Positions 43,666-52,529 of a stretch of DNA of 64,000 bases are shown here, piece after piece. The notes under the pieces are model-generated. The model had not been told where the DNA came from, searched no databases, and saw only the letters and a program-made list of their open reading frames with translations. The first letter of the stretch is position 1. Each line of letters starts with the position of its first letter. Location of the stretch: positions 1 through 64,000 of the forward strand of contig CAYMEX010000007.1 in assembly GCA_964389525.1 (NCBI GenBank), read 5' to 3'. This DNA comes from JAFLTL01 sp964389525. GTDB taxonomy: Bacteria > Bacteroidota > Bacteroidia > Bacteroidales > Muribaculaceae. Both the position numbers and the translations under genes were made by a program.

Positions 43666-45669
43666 ATGTCTCCACAACAGTGCGCCGATGAGCTTCGCCG
43701 GATTATCAATGCACACAACTACCGGTACTACGTCCTGAACTCACCAGCAATATCCGACCGCGACTTCGACATGCTCATCAAAGAGCTGGAGCAGATCGAG
43801 CGCGAACACCCCGAGGTCGACGACCCGCTGTCGCCGACACATCGCGTAGGATCAGATCTCACAAAAGGGTTTGAGCAGGCACTGCACATACGACCGATGC
43901 TGTCGCTCGGCAATACATACAGCGTAGCCGAAGTCGGAGCATTCTTCAACCGCGTGAAAGAGGGGCTGTCGGGAGAAGACTTCGACATCGTTGGCGAAAT
44001 GAAATTCGACGGCACATCCATCTCGCTCATCTATGAGAACGGACGACTCGTACGCGCTGTCACGCGAGGCGACGGCACTCAGGGCGACGTCGTCACCGAC
44101 AACATAAAGACAATACGCAGCATACCACTCACACTGCAGGGCGAAGGATGGCCGCAGAACCTCGAAATACGCGGCGAAGTGCTCCTCCCCTGGAAGGAAT
44201 TTGACCGGCTGAACCAGGAACGTGCCTTCAACGAGGAACCGCTGTTCGCCAATCCACGCAATGCCGCATCAGGCACACTCAAGCTTCTTGATCCGAAAGA
44301 AGTCGCCAAACGCGGCCTCGATGCGATTTTCTACTACGTGCTTGGCGACACACTACCTTGCGACAACCACTACGACAACCTCATGGCTGCGCGCTCGTGG
44401 GGCTTCAAGATATCCGAGCACGTGCGGCTGCTGCATTCACTCGACGAAGTCAGCCGATACATAAGCTATTGGGACACCCAGCGCAAAACCCTCCCGGTAG
44501 CCACCGACGGACTCGTTTTCAAGGTCAACTCACTCAAGCAGCAGCTCAACCTCGGCTTCACGGCGAAATCGCCACGATGGGCCATAGCCTACAAGTTCCC
44601 AGCCGAGAGAGCGCTCACAAGACTGCGCTACGTGTCGTTTGAGGTAGGCCGCATGGGCCTGATCACACCCGTCTCCAACCTCGAGCCCGTGCTCCTGTCA
44701 GGGACGATTGTCAAACGCGCGTCGCTGCACAATCAGGACATCATGCAACGCCTCGACCTCCACGAGCACGACATGCTCTGGGTCGAGAAAGGCGGAGAGA
44801 TCATACCCAAGATCACAGGAGTCGACGAGTCACAGCGTCTGCCCGACGCCCGCTCCGTGGAGTTTGTCACACACTGCCCCTCGTGCGGCACACAGCTTGT
44901 GCGCGTCGAGGGAGAAGCCGCATGGATATGCCCCAACAAATTCGGATGCGTACCGCAGATCGCCGGACGCATCGAGCATTTTGTCGGACGCCGCATGATG
45001 GATATCGAAGGCATAGGAGAAGAAATGACAATGCAGCTCGTCGATGCCGGGCTCGTAAGAGACATAGCCGACATCTACGACCTGACTGTCGAGAGCCTCA
45101 CCTCGCTCGAGGGTGTCGCCGACAAGGGAGCCCGGCGCATCATCAAAGGCATAGAAGATAGCAAGAAAGTACCGTTTGAGCGCGTCGTCTACGCCCTGTC
45201 GATACCCTATGTCGGAGAGACAGGATCAAAGAAACTCGCGCGAGCGCTCGGCAATATAGACGCAATCGCCGCCGCGCCCTACGACGACCTCATACAGATC
45301 GAGGATATCGGGCCACGCATCGCCGAGAGCATCATCAGCTACTTCGAGTCGCCGCAAAACCGCGCGATCATCGACCGCCTGCGTCGTGCGGGAGTGAGCA
45401 TGTCGATGCCCGAAGGACACGACACCACTCTGTCCGACACATTCGCCGGAAAGACAATCGTCATAAGCGGCACATTCTCACATCATTCACGCGACGAATA
45501 CAAAGCGATCATCGAGGCACACGGCGGCAAAAACGGCAGCTCCGTCTCAAAAAACACCGACTTCATTCTGGCCGGCGACAACATGGGACCCGCAAAACTG
45601 CAGAAAGCCGACAAACTCGGCATACCCGTCATCGACGAAGATGCCTTCCTCGCGATGCTTCCGCAATAA
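43666..45669 (+). CDS. ligA: NAD-dependent DNA ligase
   Basis: Essential replicative ligase, 667 residues. The adenylated lysine is Lys113 (MKFDGTS). The Zn-binding cysteines are CPSCGTQ .. CPNKFGC. Helix-hairpin-helix repeats follow (e.g. LEGVADKGARRI, IEDIGPRIAES) and a C-terminal BRCT domain (GKTIVISGTF .. IPVIDEDAF). The start MSPQQCADEL was chosen as above. A sugar-permease gene follows 31 bases later. Confidence 0.97.
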   Translation: MSPQQCADELRRIINAHNYRYYVLNSPAISDRDFDMLIKELEQIEREHPEVDDPLSPTHRVGSDLTKGFEQALHIRPMLSLGNTYSVAEVGAFFNRVKEGLSGEDFDIVGEMKFDGTSISLIYENGRLVRAVTRGDGTQGDVVTDNIKTIRSIPLTLQGEGWPQNLEIRGEVLLPWKEFDRLNQERAFNEEPLFANPRNAASGTLKLLDPKEVAKRGLDAIFYYVLGDTLPCDNHYDNLMAARSWGFKISEHVRLLHSLDEVSRYISYWDTQRKTLPVATDGLVFKVNSLKQQLNLGFTAKSPRWAIAYKFPAERALTRLRYVSFEVGRMGLITPVSNLEPVLLSGTIVKRASLHNQDIMQRLDLHEHDMLWVEKGGEIIPKITGVDESQRLPDARSVEFVTHCPSCGTQLVRVEGEAAWICPNKFGCVPQIAGRIEHFVGRRMMDIEGIGEEMTMQLVDAGLVRDIADIYDLTVESLTSLEGVADKGARRIIKGIEDSKKVPFERVVYALSIPYVGETGSKKLARALGNIDAIAAAPYDDLIQIEDIGPRIAESIISYFESPQNRAIIDRLRRAGVSMSMPEGHDTTLSDTFAGKTIVISGTFSHHSRDEYKAIIEAHGGKNGSSVSKNTDFILAGDNMGPAKLQKADKLGIPVIDEDAFLAMLPQ

Positions 45670-45700
45670 ATCACAGTTCATCACATCACTTCAAAAAAAA

Positions 45701-46912
45701 ATGAGCAGACTGGTCGATAAAAAATACATACTGCCTTTCACACTCATAACCTCACTCTTCTTCATGTGGGGTTTTGCAAGAGCCACGCTCGACGTGCTCA
45801 ACAAGCACTTTCAGGAGTCGCTGTCGATTTCAATCACACAGTCGACACTCATACAGGCCACTACCTACCTCGGGTATTTTCTCATGGCCATCCCCGCCGG
45901 CATCATCATCACGCGTCTTGGCTACCGTCGCGGCGTAGTGATCGGACTTCTCCTTTTTGCTGCAGGATCGCTTCTGTTCATCCCCGGAGCATCGGCCATG
46001 TCGTTCGCCATATTCCTCGCCGCACTGTTTGTCATCGGCTGCGGACTCGTGATTCTTGAGACAGCCGCCAACCCCTATGCTTCGGTGCTCGGATCGCCCG
46101 AAACAGCCGCGAGCCGACTCAACCTCGCACAGTCGTTCAACGGCCTCGGCTGCATCATCGCCCCGGTTCTTGTTGGAGGGTTTATCTTCTCGGGCGACAG
46201 CGGTGTCGACATACCCTACGCCGTCATGGGCGTGGTCGTCCTCATTGTCGCGCTGATATTCTCACGCGTGCAGCTCCCCGAAATCACCTCTGCCACCGAT
46301 GCAGCCACCGATGAGCCTCACGCCACAATACCCGCTACAATACGCCGGCTTCTCTCCGACTCCGTGTTCCGCTTCGGCCTGTTCGCGCTCTTCTGCTACG
46401 AGATCGCCGAGATATCCATCAACTCGCTTTTCATAAACTACACCACAGCCGAGGGCTGGATGGACAAGACCATTGCATCGGCCGTGCTCTCTTTCGGAGC
46501 ACTGGGTCTGTTTATGCTTGCACGCATCGGCGGAAGCTGGGTTATGAGCCGCGTCAGAGCCGAGAAAGTTCTCGCCGTATGCGGATTTATGACCGTCCTG
46601 AGCGCCCTGCTCGTCGCACTCGATCTCGGACTCGCATCCAAAATTGGTCTTTTCTCCTGCTACGCCTTTGAGGCGATCATGTTCCCCACAATATTTGCCA
46701 TAACAATTGCGAGGGTAGGCAGCGGATCGGTCAAGCTCGCATCATCGCTGCTTATGATGACCCCAATCGGAGGTGCGGTAGGCACACTGCTCATGGGACT
46801 CGTCGCCGACGCCACATCCATGTCCGTGTCGTTCATCGTACCCGCCGCCGGATACCTGTTTGTTTTCCTCTACTCTATCAGCCGCCTTCGCGCCACTTGT
46901 AAAAAAGCATGA
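45701..46912 (+). CDS. Sugar MFS permease (FucP/NagP-like)
   Basis: Proton-linked sugar importer of the major facilitator superfamily, 403 residues with 12 membrane segments. The family signature appears early (SLFFMWGFARATLDVLNKHFQ), as in L-fucose/N-acetylglucosamine permeases of Bacteroidota. Start ATG 45701 gives the normal N-terminus; earlier in-frame codons lie inside ligA. It overlaps the PfkB kinase by ATGA, which points to an uptake-and-phosphorylation pair. The sugar is unknown. Confidence 0.9.
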   Translation: MSRLVDKKYILPFTLITSLFFMWGFARATLDVLNKHFQESLSISITQSTLIQATTYLGYFLMAIPAGIIITRLGYRRGVVIGLLLFAAGSLLFIPGASAMSFAIFLAALFVIGCGLVILETAANPYASVLGSPETAASRLNLAQSFNGLGCIIAPVLVGGFIFSGDSGVDIPYAVMGVVVLIVALIFSRVQLPEITSATDAATDEPHATIPATIRRLLSDSVFRFGLFALFCYEIAEISINSLFINYTTAEGWMDKTIASAVLSFGALGLFMLARIGGSWVMSRVRAEKVLAVCGFMTVLSALLVALDLGLASKIGLFSCYAFEAIMFPTIFAITIARVGSGSVKLASSLLMMTPIGGAVGTLLMGLVADATSMSVSFIVPAAGYLFVFLYSISRLRATCKKA

Positions 46913-47802
46913 ACAACAACACCGCTACTCCCGATATCTGCTGTATCGGACATATCACACACGACAAAGTCATAACCCCTAAATTCGAGGCACACATGCC
47001 GGGAGGCACTGCCTATTATTTTGCCAAAGCGCTTGTAAATTTCGATCACAGCTCGTTCAGGCTCATCACTGCCGTGGGCGACGATAACCTCGAAGTGATA
47101 GACGAGCTACGTGCCGACGGCATCGATGTAACTCTACTGCCGAGCCATCATTCGGTTTTCTTTGAGAACAAGTATGCCGAGAACATGGCTGACCGCACAC
47201 AGCGCGTTCTTGCCAAAGCCGACCCGTTCACAACCGACAACCTTGCCGGAGTACAGGCCCGCATCTTTCATCTCGGTACACTTCTGGCCGACGACTTCTC
47301 ATATGAAGTGATAAAATATCTCTCGGAGCGCGGCACCGTCTCGGTCGACATTCAAGGCTATCTCCGCCACGTTGTCGGCGATAAAGTCTATCCCGTCGAC
47401 TACGACCTCAAACGCGAGGCCATGCCCTATATCCACATCCTCAAAGCCAATGAGATGGAGATGGAGGTACTCACAGGCCTCTCCGACCCATATCAGGCGG
47501 CACGCGAGCTTGCCGACTGGGGATGCCGCGAGGTGCTGCTCACACTCGGCGAGAAAGGATCACTCATCTATGCCGACGGCCGTTTCCATGAGATTCCCGC
47601 CATACCCGCCAAAGAAGTCGTAGACACCACCGGATGCGGCGACACATACATGGCCGGCTACCTCTACATGCGGGCTCGCGGAGCCTCCTATCAGGAAGCC
47701 GGAACCTTTGCAGCCGCGATGTGTACCCTCAAGCTCGGCCGAAAAGGTCCCTTCGACGGCACACCCGCCGACGTCACAGCCATCCTCCCCACCTGCTGCT
47801 GA
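46909..47802 (+). CDS. PfkB-family carbohydrate kinase
   Basis: Ribokinase-fold kinase of 297 residues. The N-terminal glycine pair is in MPGGTAYYFAKAL. The C-terminal signature with catalytic Asp is DTTGCGDTYMAGYL. ATP-binding LTLGEKGSLIY precedes it. Translationally coupled to the sugar permease. Substrate likely the same sugar; it could be fructose, inosine or an aldose, which sequence alone does not settle. Confidence 0.92.
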   Translation: MNNNTATPDICCIGHITHDKVITPKFEAHMPGGTAYYFAKALVNFDHSSFRLITAVGDDNLEVIDELRADGIDVTLLPSHHSVFFENKYAENMADRTQRVLAKADPFTTDNLAGVQARIFHLGTLLADDFSYEVIKYLSERGTVSVDIQGYLRHVVGDKVYPVDYDLKREAMPYIHILKANEMEMEVLTGLSDPYQAARELADWGCREVLLTLGEKGSLIYADGRFHEIPAIPAKEVVDTTGCGDTYMAGYLYMRARGASYQEAGTFAAAMCTLKLGRKGPFDGTPADVTAILPTCC

Positions 47803-47840
47803 ATCCCCGACCCATCTCCCTCCCCGCCGGTAGCAATCAC

Positions 47841-47894
47841 TATAATAGCTATAATAGCTATAGTAGCTATTATGGCTATTATGGCTATAGCTGC
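47841..47894. repeat. 9-bp tandem repeat, six units
   Basis: Units TATAATAGC, TATAATAGC, TATAGTAGC, TATTATGGC, TATTATGGC and TATAGCTGC run head to tail between two genes. The consensus is TATNNNRGC. A degenerate three-unit copy lies at 55512-55538. It overlaps no recognised gene. Confidence 0.85.
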
Positions 47895-47900
47895 TACGCA

Positions 47901-48926
47901 CTACAGCGCGGCGATCAGCGTCTCTACGTCGGCGTCGGTCGTAGCCCAGTCGGTCACAAACCGCACGGGCGTCTCCTTCTCGCCACGCGGCCCCCAGAGC
48001 TCAAACGAGGCCACCTTTTTCAGCTCATCGATCTTTTCGTTCGGCAATACGAAAAACTGCTGGTTTGTAGGAGAGTCGATATAGAGGCTGTATCCCTTCT
48101 CTGTGAATCCTGCTTTCAGTTTCATCGCGAGTCGCACCGCATGCTCGCCGATACGCTCATATAGCCCGTTGCTGAAGAGGGTCGAGAACTGCACGCCAAG
48201 CAGACGCCCTTTGGCCAGCGTGGCGCCATGCAGCTTAACAAGCGACACAAAACGAGGCAGCAGCTCTGGACGTCGTGTCACCACAGCCTCTCCGAAAAGA
48301 GCGCCGCACTTCGTTCCGCCGATGTAGAATACATCGCATATCGACGCGATCTCTTTCAGTCCGAGCTCCGCTCCACCGGCTGCAAGACCGTAGGCCAGAC
48401 GCGCCCCATCGATATAGAACGGGATATTCCATTTCCGGCACACATCGCCGATCGCCGAAAGCTCCTCACGGCTGTAGACTGTGCCCAGCTCAGTCGGATA
48501 TGACACATACACCATGCCCGGACGCACCATGTAGTGGTTTGTTTCGTCACGGTAGAAATCGCCGATGTACCTGTCAATCTCATCGGCATGCAGTTTGCCG
48601 TCGCAGTTAGGCAGCGTGATGACCTTGTGTCCGGTAGCCTCGATCGCGCCGGCCTCGTGCACGTTGATGTGAGCCGTGTCGGCGGCGATAACGCCGTCAT
48701 TGCGGTCAAGCAGACGGTCGATCACCACGGCATTGGTCTGTGTGCCCCCCTCGAGAAAATACACCTCGCCCCCTTCGATGCCGCATGCCTCGAGCACAAT
48801 TCTGCGGGCCTCAGCCGTGTATTCGTCACGCCCGTAACCCACCGTGTGCAGTCCGTTGGTTTCCACAAGTCTCTCGAGCACCTCAGGATGCGCGCCCACC
48901 ATGTAATCACTGTCGAAGTATATCAT
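47901..48926 (-). CDS. Low-specificity L-threonine aldolase / beta-eliminating lyase
   Basis: PLP enzyme of 341 residues that splits L-threonine or allo-threonine to glycine and acetaldehyde. PLP lysine Lys206 in GGTKCGALFGE and the paired Asp173 in IDGARLAYG. Also FLEGGTQTNAVV (phosphate-contact region). A -7 box lies at 48960-48967 on the minus strand. Family members also accept other beta-hydroxy amino acids. Confidence 0.92.
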   Translation of the reverse strand: MIYFDSDYMVGAHPEVLERLVETNGLHTVGYGRDEYTAEARRIVLEACGIEGGEVYFLEGGTQTNAVVIDRLLDRNDGVIAADTAHINVHEAGAIEATGHKVITLPNCDGKLHADEIDRYIGDFYRDETNHYMVRPGMVYVSYPTELGTVYSREELSAIGDVCRKWNIPFYIDGARLAYGLAAGGAELGLKEIASICDVFYIGGTKCGALFGEAVVTRRPELLPRFVSLVKLHGATLAKGRLLGVQFSTLFSNGLYERIGEHAVRLAMKLKAGFTEKGYSLYIDSPTNQQFFVLPNEKIDELKKVASFELWGPRGEKETPVRFVTDWATTDADVETLIAAL

Positions 48927-48959
48927 ATCTTAACTGGTTTTTCGTTCATGTTTCTGATG

Positions 48960-48967
48960 CAAAAGTA
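48960..48967 (-). promoter_or_regulatory. -7 box of the threonine aldolase gene
   Basis: TACTTTTG on the minus strand, 34 bases before ATG 48926. Confidence 0.55.
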
Positions 48968-49118
48968 AGCACTTTACCCCGATAAATCTGCGAAAATGGC
49001 CAACAGCATCATAAATTAGGCTCCACATCTGCGTTTTGTTCACTTTTCCGACACAAACGATAGGGATTTTACCACATAAACTACTCTTACATTTAATCAC
49101 GCTTTAAAAGCATCTGAT

Positions 49119-49126
49119 TATATTTG
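49119..49126 (+). promoter_or_regulatory. -7 box of the DUF3943 gene
   Basis: TATATTTG, 27 bases before ATG 49153. The -33 box is weak. Confidence 0.6.
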
Positions 49127-49152
49127 TCACAGGTACAACTCATTCCTGAAAG

Positions 49153-50742
49153 ATGATCAAAACAGTTGCACTATTTCTGTCACTCGCTTCATCAGTGATT
49201 TGCGCCGCGCAGACAATCAGGCATGACTCTGCGCCCGATTCCATCGACATACTCGACGAGATGCACAACCGGCACCCGGCATCATTGCCGCAGCCACCCG
49301 ACTCGGGCGACGTGGCAAGACTAAGCGTGAAACATCCGTGGAGAGCCGCCGCCGAGACTGCAGGCATGAACATTGGACTGTGGGCATTCGACCGCTACGT
49401 CCAGAAAGGACACTACGCCTACATCTCATGGAATACGATCAAAAAAAACTTCCGTCACGGCTTTGAGTGGGACAACGACCATCTGAGCACCAACATGTTC
49501 GCGCACCCCTACAACGGATCCATATTCTTCAACGCCGGACGCTCCAACGGATTCAACTTCTGGGCATCAGAGCTTTACGCTATCGGAGGAAGCGCCATGT
49601 GGGAGATGTTCATGGAGCGCGAATACCCATCGACCAACGACATCATCGCCACACCCATCGGAGGTGCAGCCATAGGTGAAGTCCTCTACCGCACATCCGA
49701 CCTCATCCTCAACGACCGCGCAACAGGCGAGGAGCGTTTCGGACGCGAGCTCGCTGCATTCGTCGTAAACCCGATGCGCGGATTCACCCGTATCATCACA
49801 GGCGACATGTGGCGTCACCGCTCCACATCCGGACGCCGGTTCGGCATACCGCCCATCTACGTCGAAGTCATGCTTGGCGGACGCATCCTTGCTTTTCACG
49901 ACACCAAGGCTGCATCAACTTCCGGCGGAGCCGCCGAAGTTTACATCGAGTACGGCGACCGATTCGCCCCGTCATGCAACACACCCTACGACTATTTCTC
50001 GTTCCTGCTTGAGCTGAACTCCATAAAACGGCAGCCGCTCCTGAGCCGCGTCGAAATCATCGGACGCCTGTTGTCTAAAGAAATCGTAGACAATCCCACT
50101 TTCGAGATGTCGGCCGGACTCTATCAGCACTTCGATTACTTCGACTCCGACACCATACCGCGCGACGAAGCCGACTACGATCCAATGCGACCGTGCGCCG
50201 TACCCTACAAACTCGGCACACCCGCGTCTGTCGGAGGCGGACTCATGTTCCGAAGCACACCCTCGCCCAGGCTACGCATCGACGGATCAATACACGCCAA
50301 TGCCGTTGTACTTGCCGGCATCCTCACCGACTTCTACCGCGACTACAACCGCAATTACAACTGGGGAAGCGGATTCTCGATAAAAACCTCGTTCAACATA
50401 CGGTTACCGCAGACACGATGGACCTTCGGCGTTGCCAACCAGTTCTACCGTCTGTACACATGGCAAGGCTACGACCCAAGCGCCGACTGGTCACTCACGC
50501 CGGCAGGCAAACCCGTCAACGTTCAGGGCGATTCCGGCAGTGCCACATTCAACCACTTCGAGGCACTTGCACGCTACCGTCTTTTCACGAGGCTACATGT
50601 TGCACTCGGCATCGACGTCTACAGCCGCTTCTCACATTACAACGACATCTCTGTCGTAATAAATCCCAGCTCCATATCACATGGCATAGGCATCAACAGC
50701 AAGCAGGTTGGCGTACACCTCATGCTCACCTACAAAATCTGA
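49153..50742 (+). CDS. DUF3943 family protein, outer-membrane associated
   Basis: 529 residues with signal peptide (MIKTVALFLSLASSVICAAQ). The conserved block HPYNGSIFFNAGRSNGFNF and the following YPSTNDIIATPIGGAAIGE are hallmarks of DUF3943. The C-terminal half has amphipathic beta-strands, so an outer-membrane barrel is likely. Function is not known in the family. It is followed by the first of two identical hairpin terminators. Confidence 0.85.
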   Translation: MIKTVALFLSLASSVICAAQTIRHDSAPDSIDILDEMHNRHPASLPQPPDSGDVARLSVKHPWRAAAETAGMNIGLWAFDRYVQKGHYAYISWNTIKKNFRHGFEWDNDHLSTNMFAHPYNGSIFFNAGRSNGFNFWASELYAIGGSAMWEMFMEREYPSTNDIIATPIGGAAIGEVLYRTSDLILNDRATGEERFGRELAAFVVNPMRGFTRIITGDMWRHRSTSGRRFGIPPIYVEVMLGGRILAFHDTKAASTSGGAAEVYIEYGDRFAPSCNTPYDYFSFLLELNSIKRQPLLSRVEIIGRLLSKEIVDNPTFEMSAGLYQHFDYFDSDTIPRDEADYDPMRPCAVPYKLGTPASVGGGLMFRSTPSPRLRIDGSIHANAVVLAGILTDFYRDYNRNYNWGSGFSIKTSFNIRLPQTRWTFGVANQFYRLYTWQGYDPSADWSLTPAGKPVNVQGDSGSATFNHFEALARYRLFTRLHVALGIDVYSRFSHYNDISVVINPSSISHGIGINSKQVGVHLMLTYKI

Positions 50743-50765
50743 TCCGACCCCAACCCGAAACAACA

Positions 50766-50793
50766 ATAGCGCGGAGCCACACGACCCCGCGCT
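50766..50793 (+). repeat. Left 28-base direct repeat, also terminator hairpin
   Basis: ATAGCGCGGAGCCACACGAC followed by CCCGCGCT; a 7-bp stem AGCGCGG/CCGCGCT and a T-run ten bases further (50803-50808). Same sequence as 52474-52501 with one mismatch. Confidence 0.85.
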
Positions 50794-50844
50794 TAACTTC
50801 GCATTTTTTATAAAACACGCTAATAGCAGATCGAACGAAAAACG

Positions 50845-50852
50845 TATATTTG
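50845..50852 (+). promoter_or_regulatory. -7 box before the AlbA_2 gene
   Basis: TATATTTG, 133 bases before ATG 50985 and five bases before a possible small ORF at 50857. Confidence 0.55.
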
Positions 50853-50856
50853 TGGC

Positions 50857-50988
50857 ATGAGATCATTTACCGATATAAATATTGAACGTATTTTCCGTAA
50901 AATATCAAAATTCCATGCAAATATCGGATATAATCACAAAAACACAATCCTCTGGTACTTTCAACCGAAAATAGCGCAACATATATGA
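50857..50988 (+). CDS. Possible 43-residue small ORF upstream of the AlbA_2 gene
   Basis: Opens at ATG 50857 (MRSFTDINIERIFRKISKFH) and ends with TGA 50986-50988, overlapping the AlbA_2 start as ATGA. This is the usual arrangement for translational coupling, but the promoter box ends only five bases upstream, so a transcript may begin at or inside the ORF. I recognise no family. It may be chance. Confidence 0.3.
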   Translation: MRSFTDINIERIFRKISKFHANIGYNHKNTILWYFQPKIAQHI

Positions 50989-52466
50989 TAACCATTGACG
51001 ATATAAAGAAACTGATAGCCAAAGACGAGACCCGCACTTTGGAACTAAAGAAAACTACTGGAGAACTATATAAGGGATTGGAAACAGCGTGTGCTTTTCT
51101 TAATTCCGATGGAGGCTGGTTGATGTTTGGTATAACTCCGTCATTGAAAATTAACGGACAGAATGTTACAGATAGTACCCGACAGGAAATTGGTAATGCG
51201 CTTCGCAAAATAGAGCCCGCTATTGATGTGGAAGTAAAATACATAGAGTTACCTGATAAACCCGATTTCTATGTTATTGCTATTTATTTCGACTCCAATA
51301 ATTTTAAAAATGGTCCATATTCTTTTGATGGACGGGCTTTTTATAAAGTTGAGAGTACAACGACTTTGATGCCGAGACAGATGTATGAAGAACGGTTAAA
51401 ACTCAGTAACCCTCAGCGATTCAGCTGGGAGAATACGCCAAATTCCGAAATAAACATTGATGATATTGATTCAGAACTGTTATACCAGACATTACATGAC
51501 GGTATAGGTTCAAGACGAATTCATGCTTCAGCGATGACACTCCAAGATCCTGCAAAGATTATGATAAAACTTGGAGTTGCAAGAAAGGATGGAATGATAT
51601 TGAATGCGGCAAATGTGCTTTTCGGAAAAGAGCCCACTTTATTACATTCTCAATGTAAAATCCGCTTGGCCCGTTTTGAAGGCACTGACAAAAGAGTATT
51701 CCGAGATCAAACTGTTTGCGAAGGAAATTTATTTGAACAATACGACGCTACAATGGACTTTTGTCTTAAACATTTGAACTTGTCTGGTCGGATGGATAGT
51801 AAATTCAGACAAGACACCTTGACTGTCCCATATGAAGCTATAAAAGAAGCAACAATCAATATGCTTTGCCATCGTTCTTGGAATGCTGAAAATACAACTC
51901 CAAGTTTGGCCATATATGATGATCGCATTGTATTTCAGAATCCGGGGACATTTCCACCCGGCATGACATGGCATAACTTTGTTGATGACCTGATAGGCTC
52001 TCTTCCAGCCAATCCTACCATTGCAAATGTTTTTTATCGCCGTGGCACTATGGAAGCATGGGGACGCGGCATAGGACTTATCATGGAGAGCTGTAAGGAA
52101 CAAGGGCTTCCGTCACCTGAAATTAAAACAATAGCCCAATTTGTTAATCTGACAATATGGTTCAAACGGCCATTGACTGGTGGTGTAAAAGAATCTGCAT
52201 CCTCTGTCAACTATGATGACACCACCAGTGACACCCCCAGTCAGAAAGGAATACACCCCCAGTCCGATCTCATTTCACCCCAAGATAAGGTTTTTGGATT
52301 TTGTCGCACTCCAAGGAGTGTTTCTGAAATAGCAAATATGCTTGGAGTAAATGACAAGAAATGGGTACGCAAAAAATACATAACACCATTTATTGGCATA
52401 AGACTCCAAATGACTATTCCGGATAAACCAAATAGCCAGAATCAGAAATACAAAACAATTGAATAA
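50985..52466 (+). CDS. AlbA_2 (Schlafen-like) DNA-binding / HATPase_c_4 protein
   Basis: 493 residues. N-terminal AlbA_2 domain about 13-130 (TRTLELKKTTGELYKGLETA) and ATPase/GHKL-like HATPase_c_4 region about 280-380 (NMLCHRSWN .. AWGRGIGLIM). The C-terminal 80 residues look like a winged helix (SVSEIANMLGVNDKKWVRK). The gene is clearly AT-rich against GC-rich neighbours, a sign of transfer. It sits between two 28-base direct repeats. Such proteins are transcriptional regulators or accessory genes of mobile islands; a defence role is possible but not shown. Confidence 0.85.
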   Translation: MITIDDIKKLIAKDETRTLELKKTTGELYKGLETACAFLNSDGGWLMFGITPSLKINGQNVTDSTRQEIGNALRKIEPAIDVEVKYIELPDKPDFYVIAIYFDSNNFKNGPYSFDGRAFYKVESTTTLMPRQMYEERLKLSNPQRFSWENTPNSEINIDDIDSELLYQTLHDGIGSRRIHASAMTLQDPAKIMIKLGVARKDGMILNAANVLFGKEPTLLHSQCKIRLARFEGTDKRVFRDQTVCEGNLFEQYDATMDFCLKHLNLSGRMDSKFRQDTLTVPYEAIKEATINMLCHRSWNAENTTPSLAIYDDRIVFQNPGTFPPGMTWHNFVDDLIGSLPANPTIANVFYRRGTMEAWGRGIGLIMESCKEQGLPSPEIKTIAQFVNLTIWFKRPLTGGVKESASSVNYDDTTSDTPSQKGIHPQSDLISPQDKVFGFCRTPRSVSEIANMLGVNDKKWVRKKYITPFIGIRLQMTIPDKPNSQNQKYKTIE

Positions 52467-52473
52467 TTGAAGA

Positions 52474-52501
52474 TAGTGCGGAGCCACACGACCCCGCGCT
52501 A
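52474..52501 (+). repeat. Right 28-base direct repeat, also hairpin
   Basis: Copy of 50766-50793 with T instead of C at position 5. Here a 10-bp stem GATAGTGCGG/CCGCGCTATC (52473-52504) forms. On either strand it lies between convergent genes, as a terminator would. Confidence 0.85.
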
Positions 52502-52529
52502 TCATTTTCATTTCAGCTTATACCGCCGG

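Noticed and set aside
47560..47901. Minus-strand frame translating to Tyr/Ser-rich repeats
   Set aside because: It is the translation of the 9-bp tandem repeat plus the antisense of the PfkB gene, not a protein gene.
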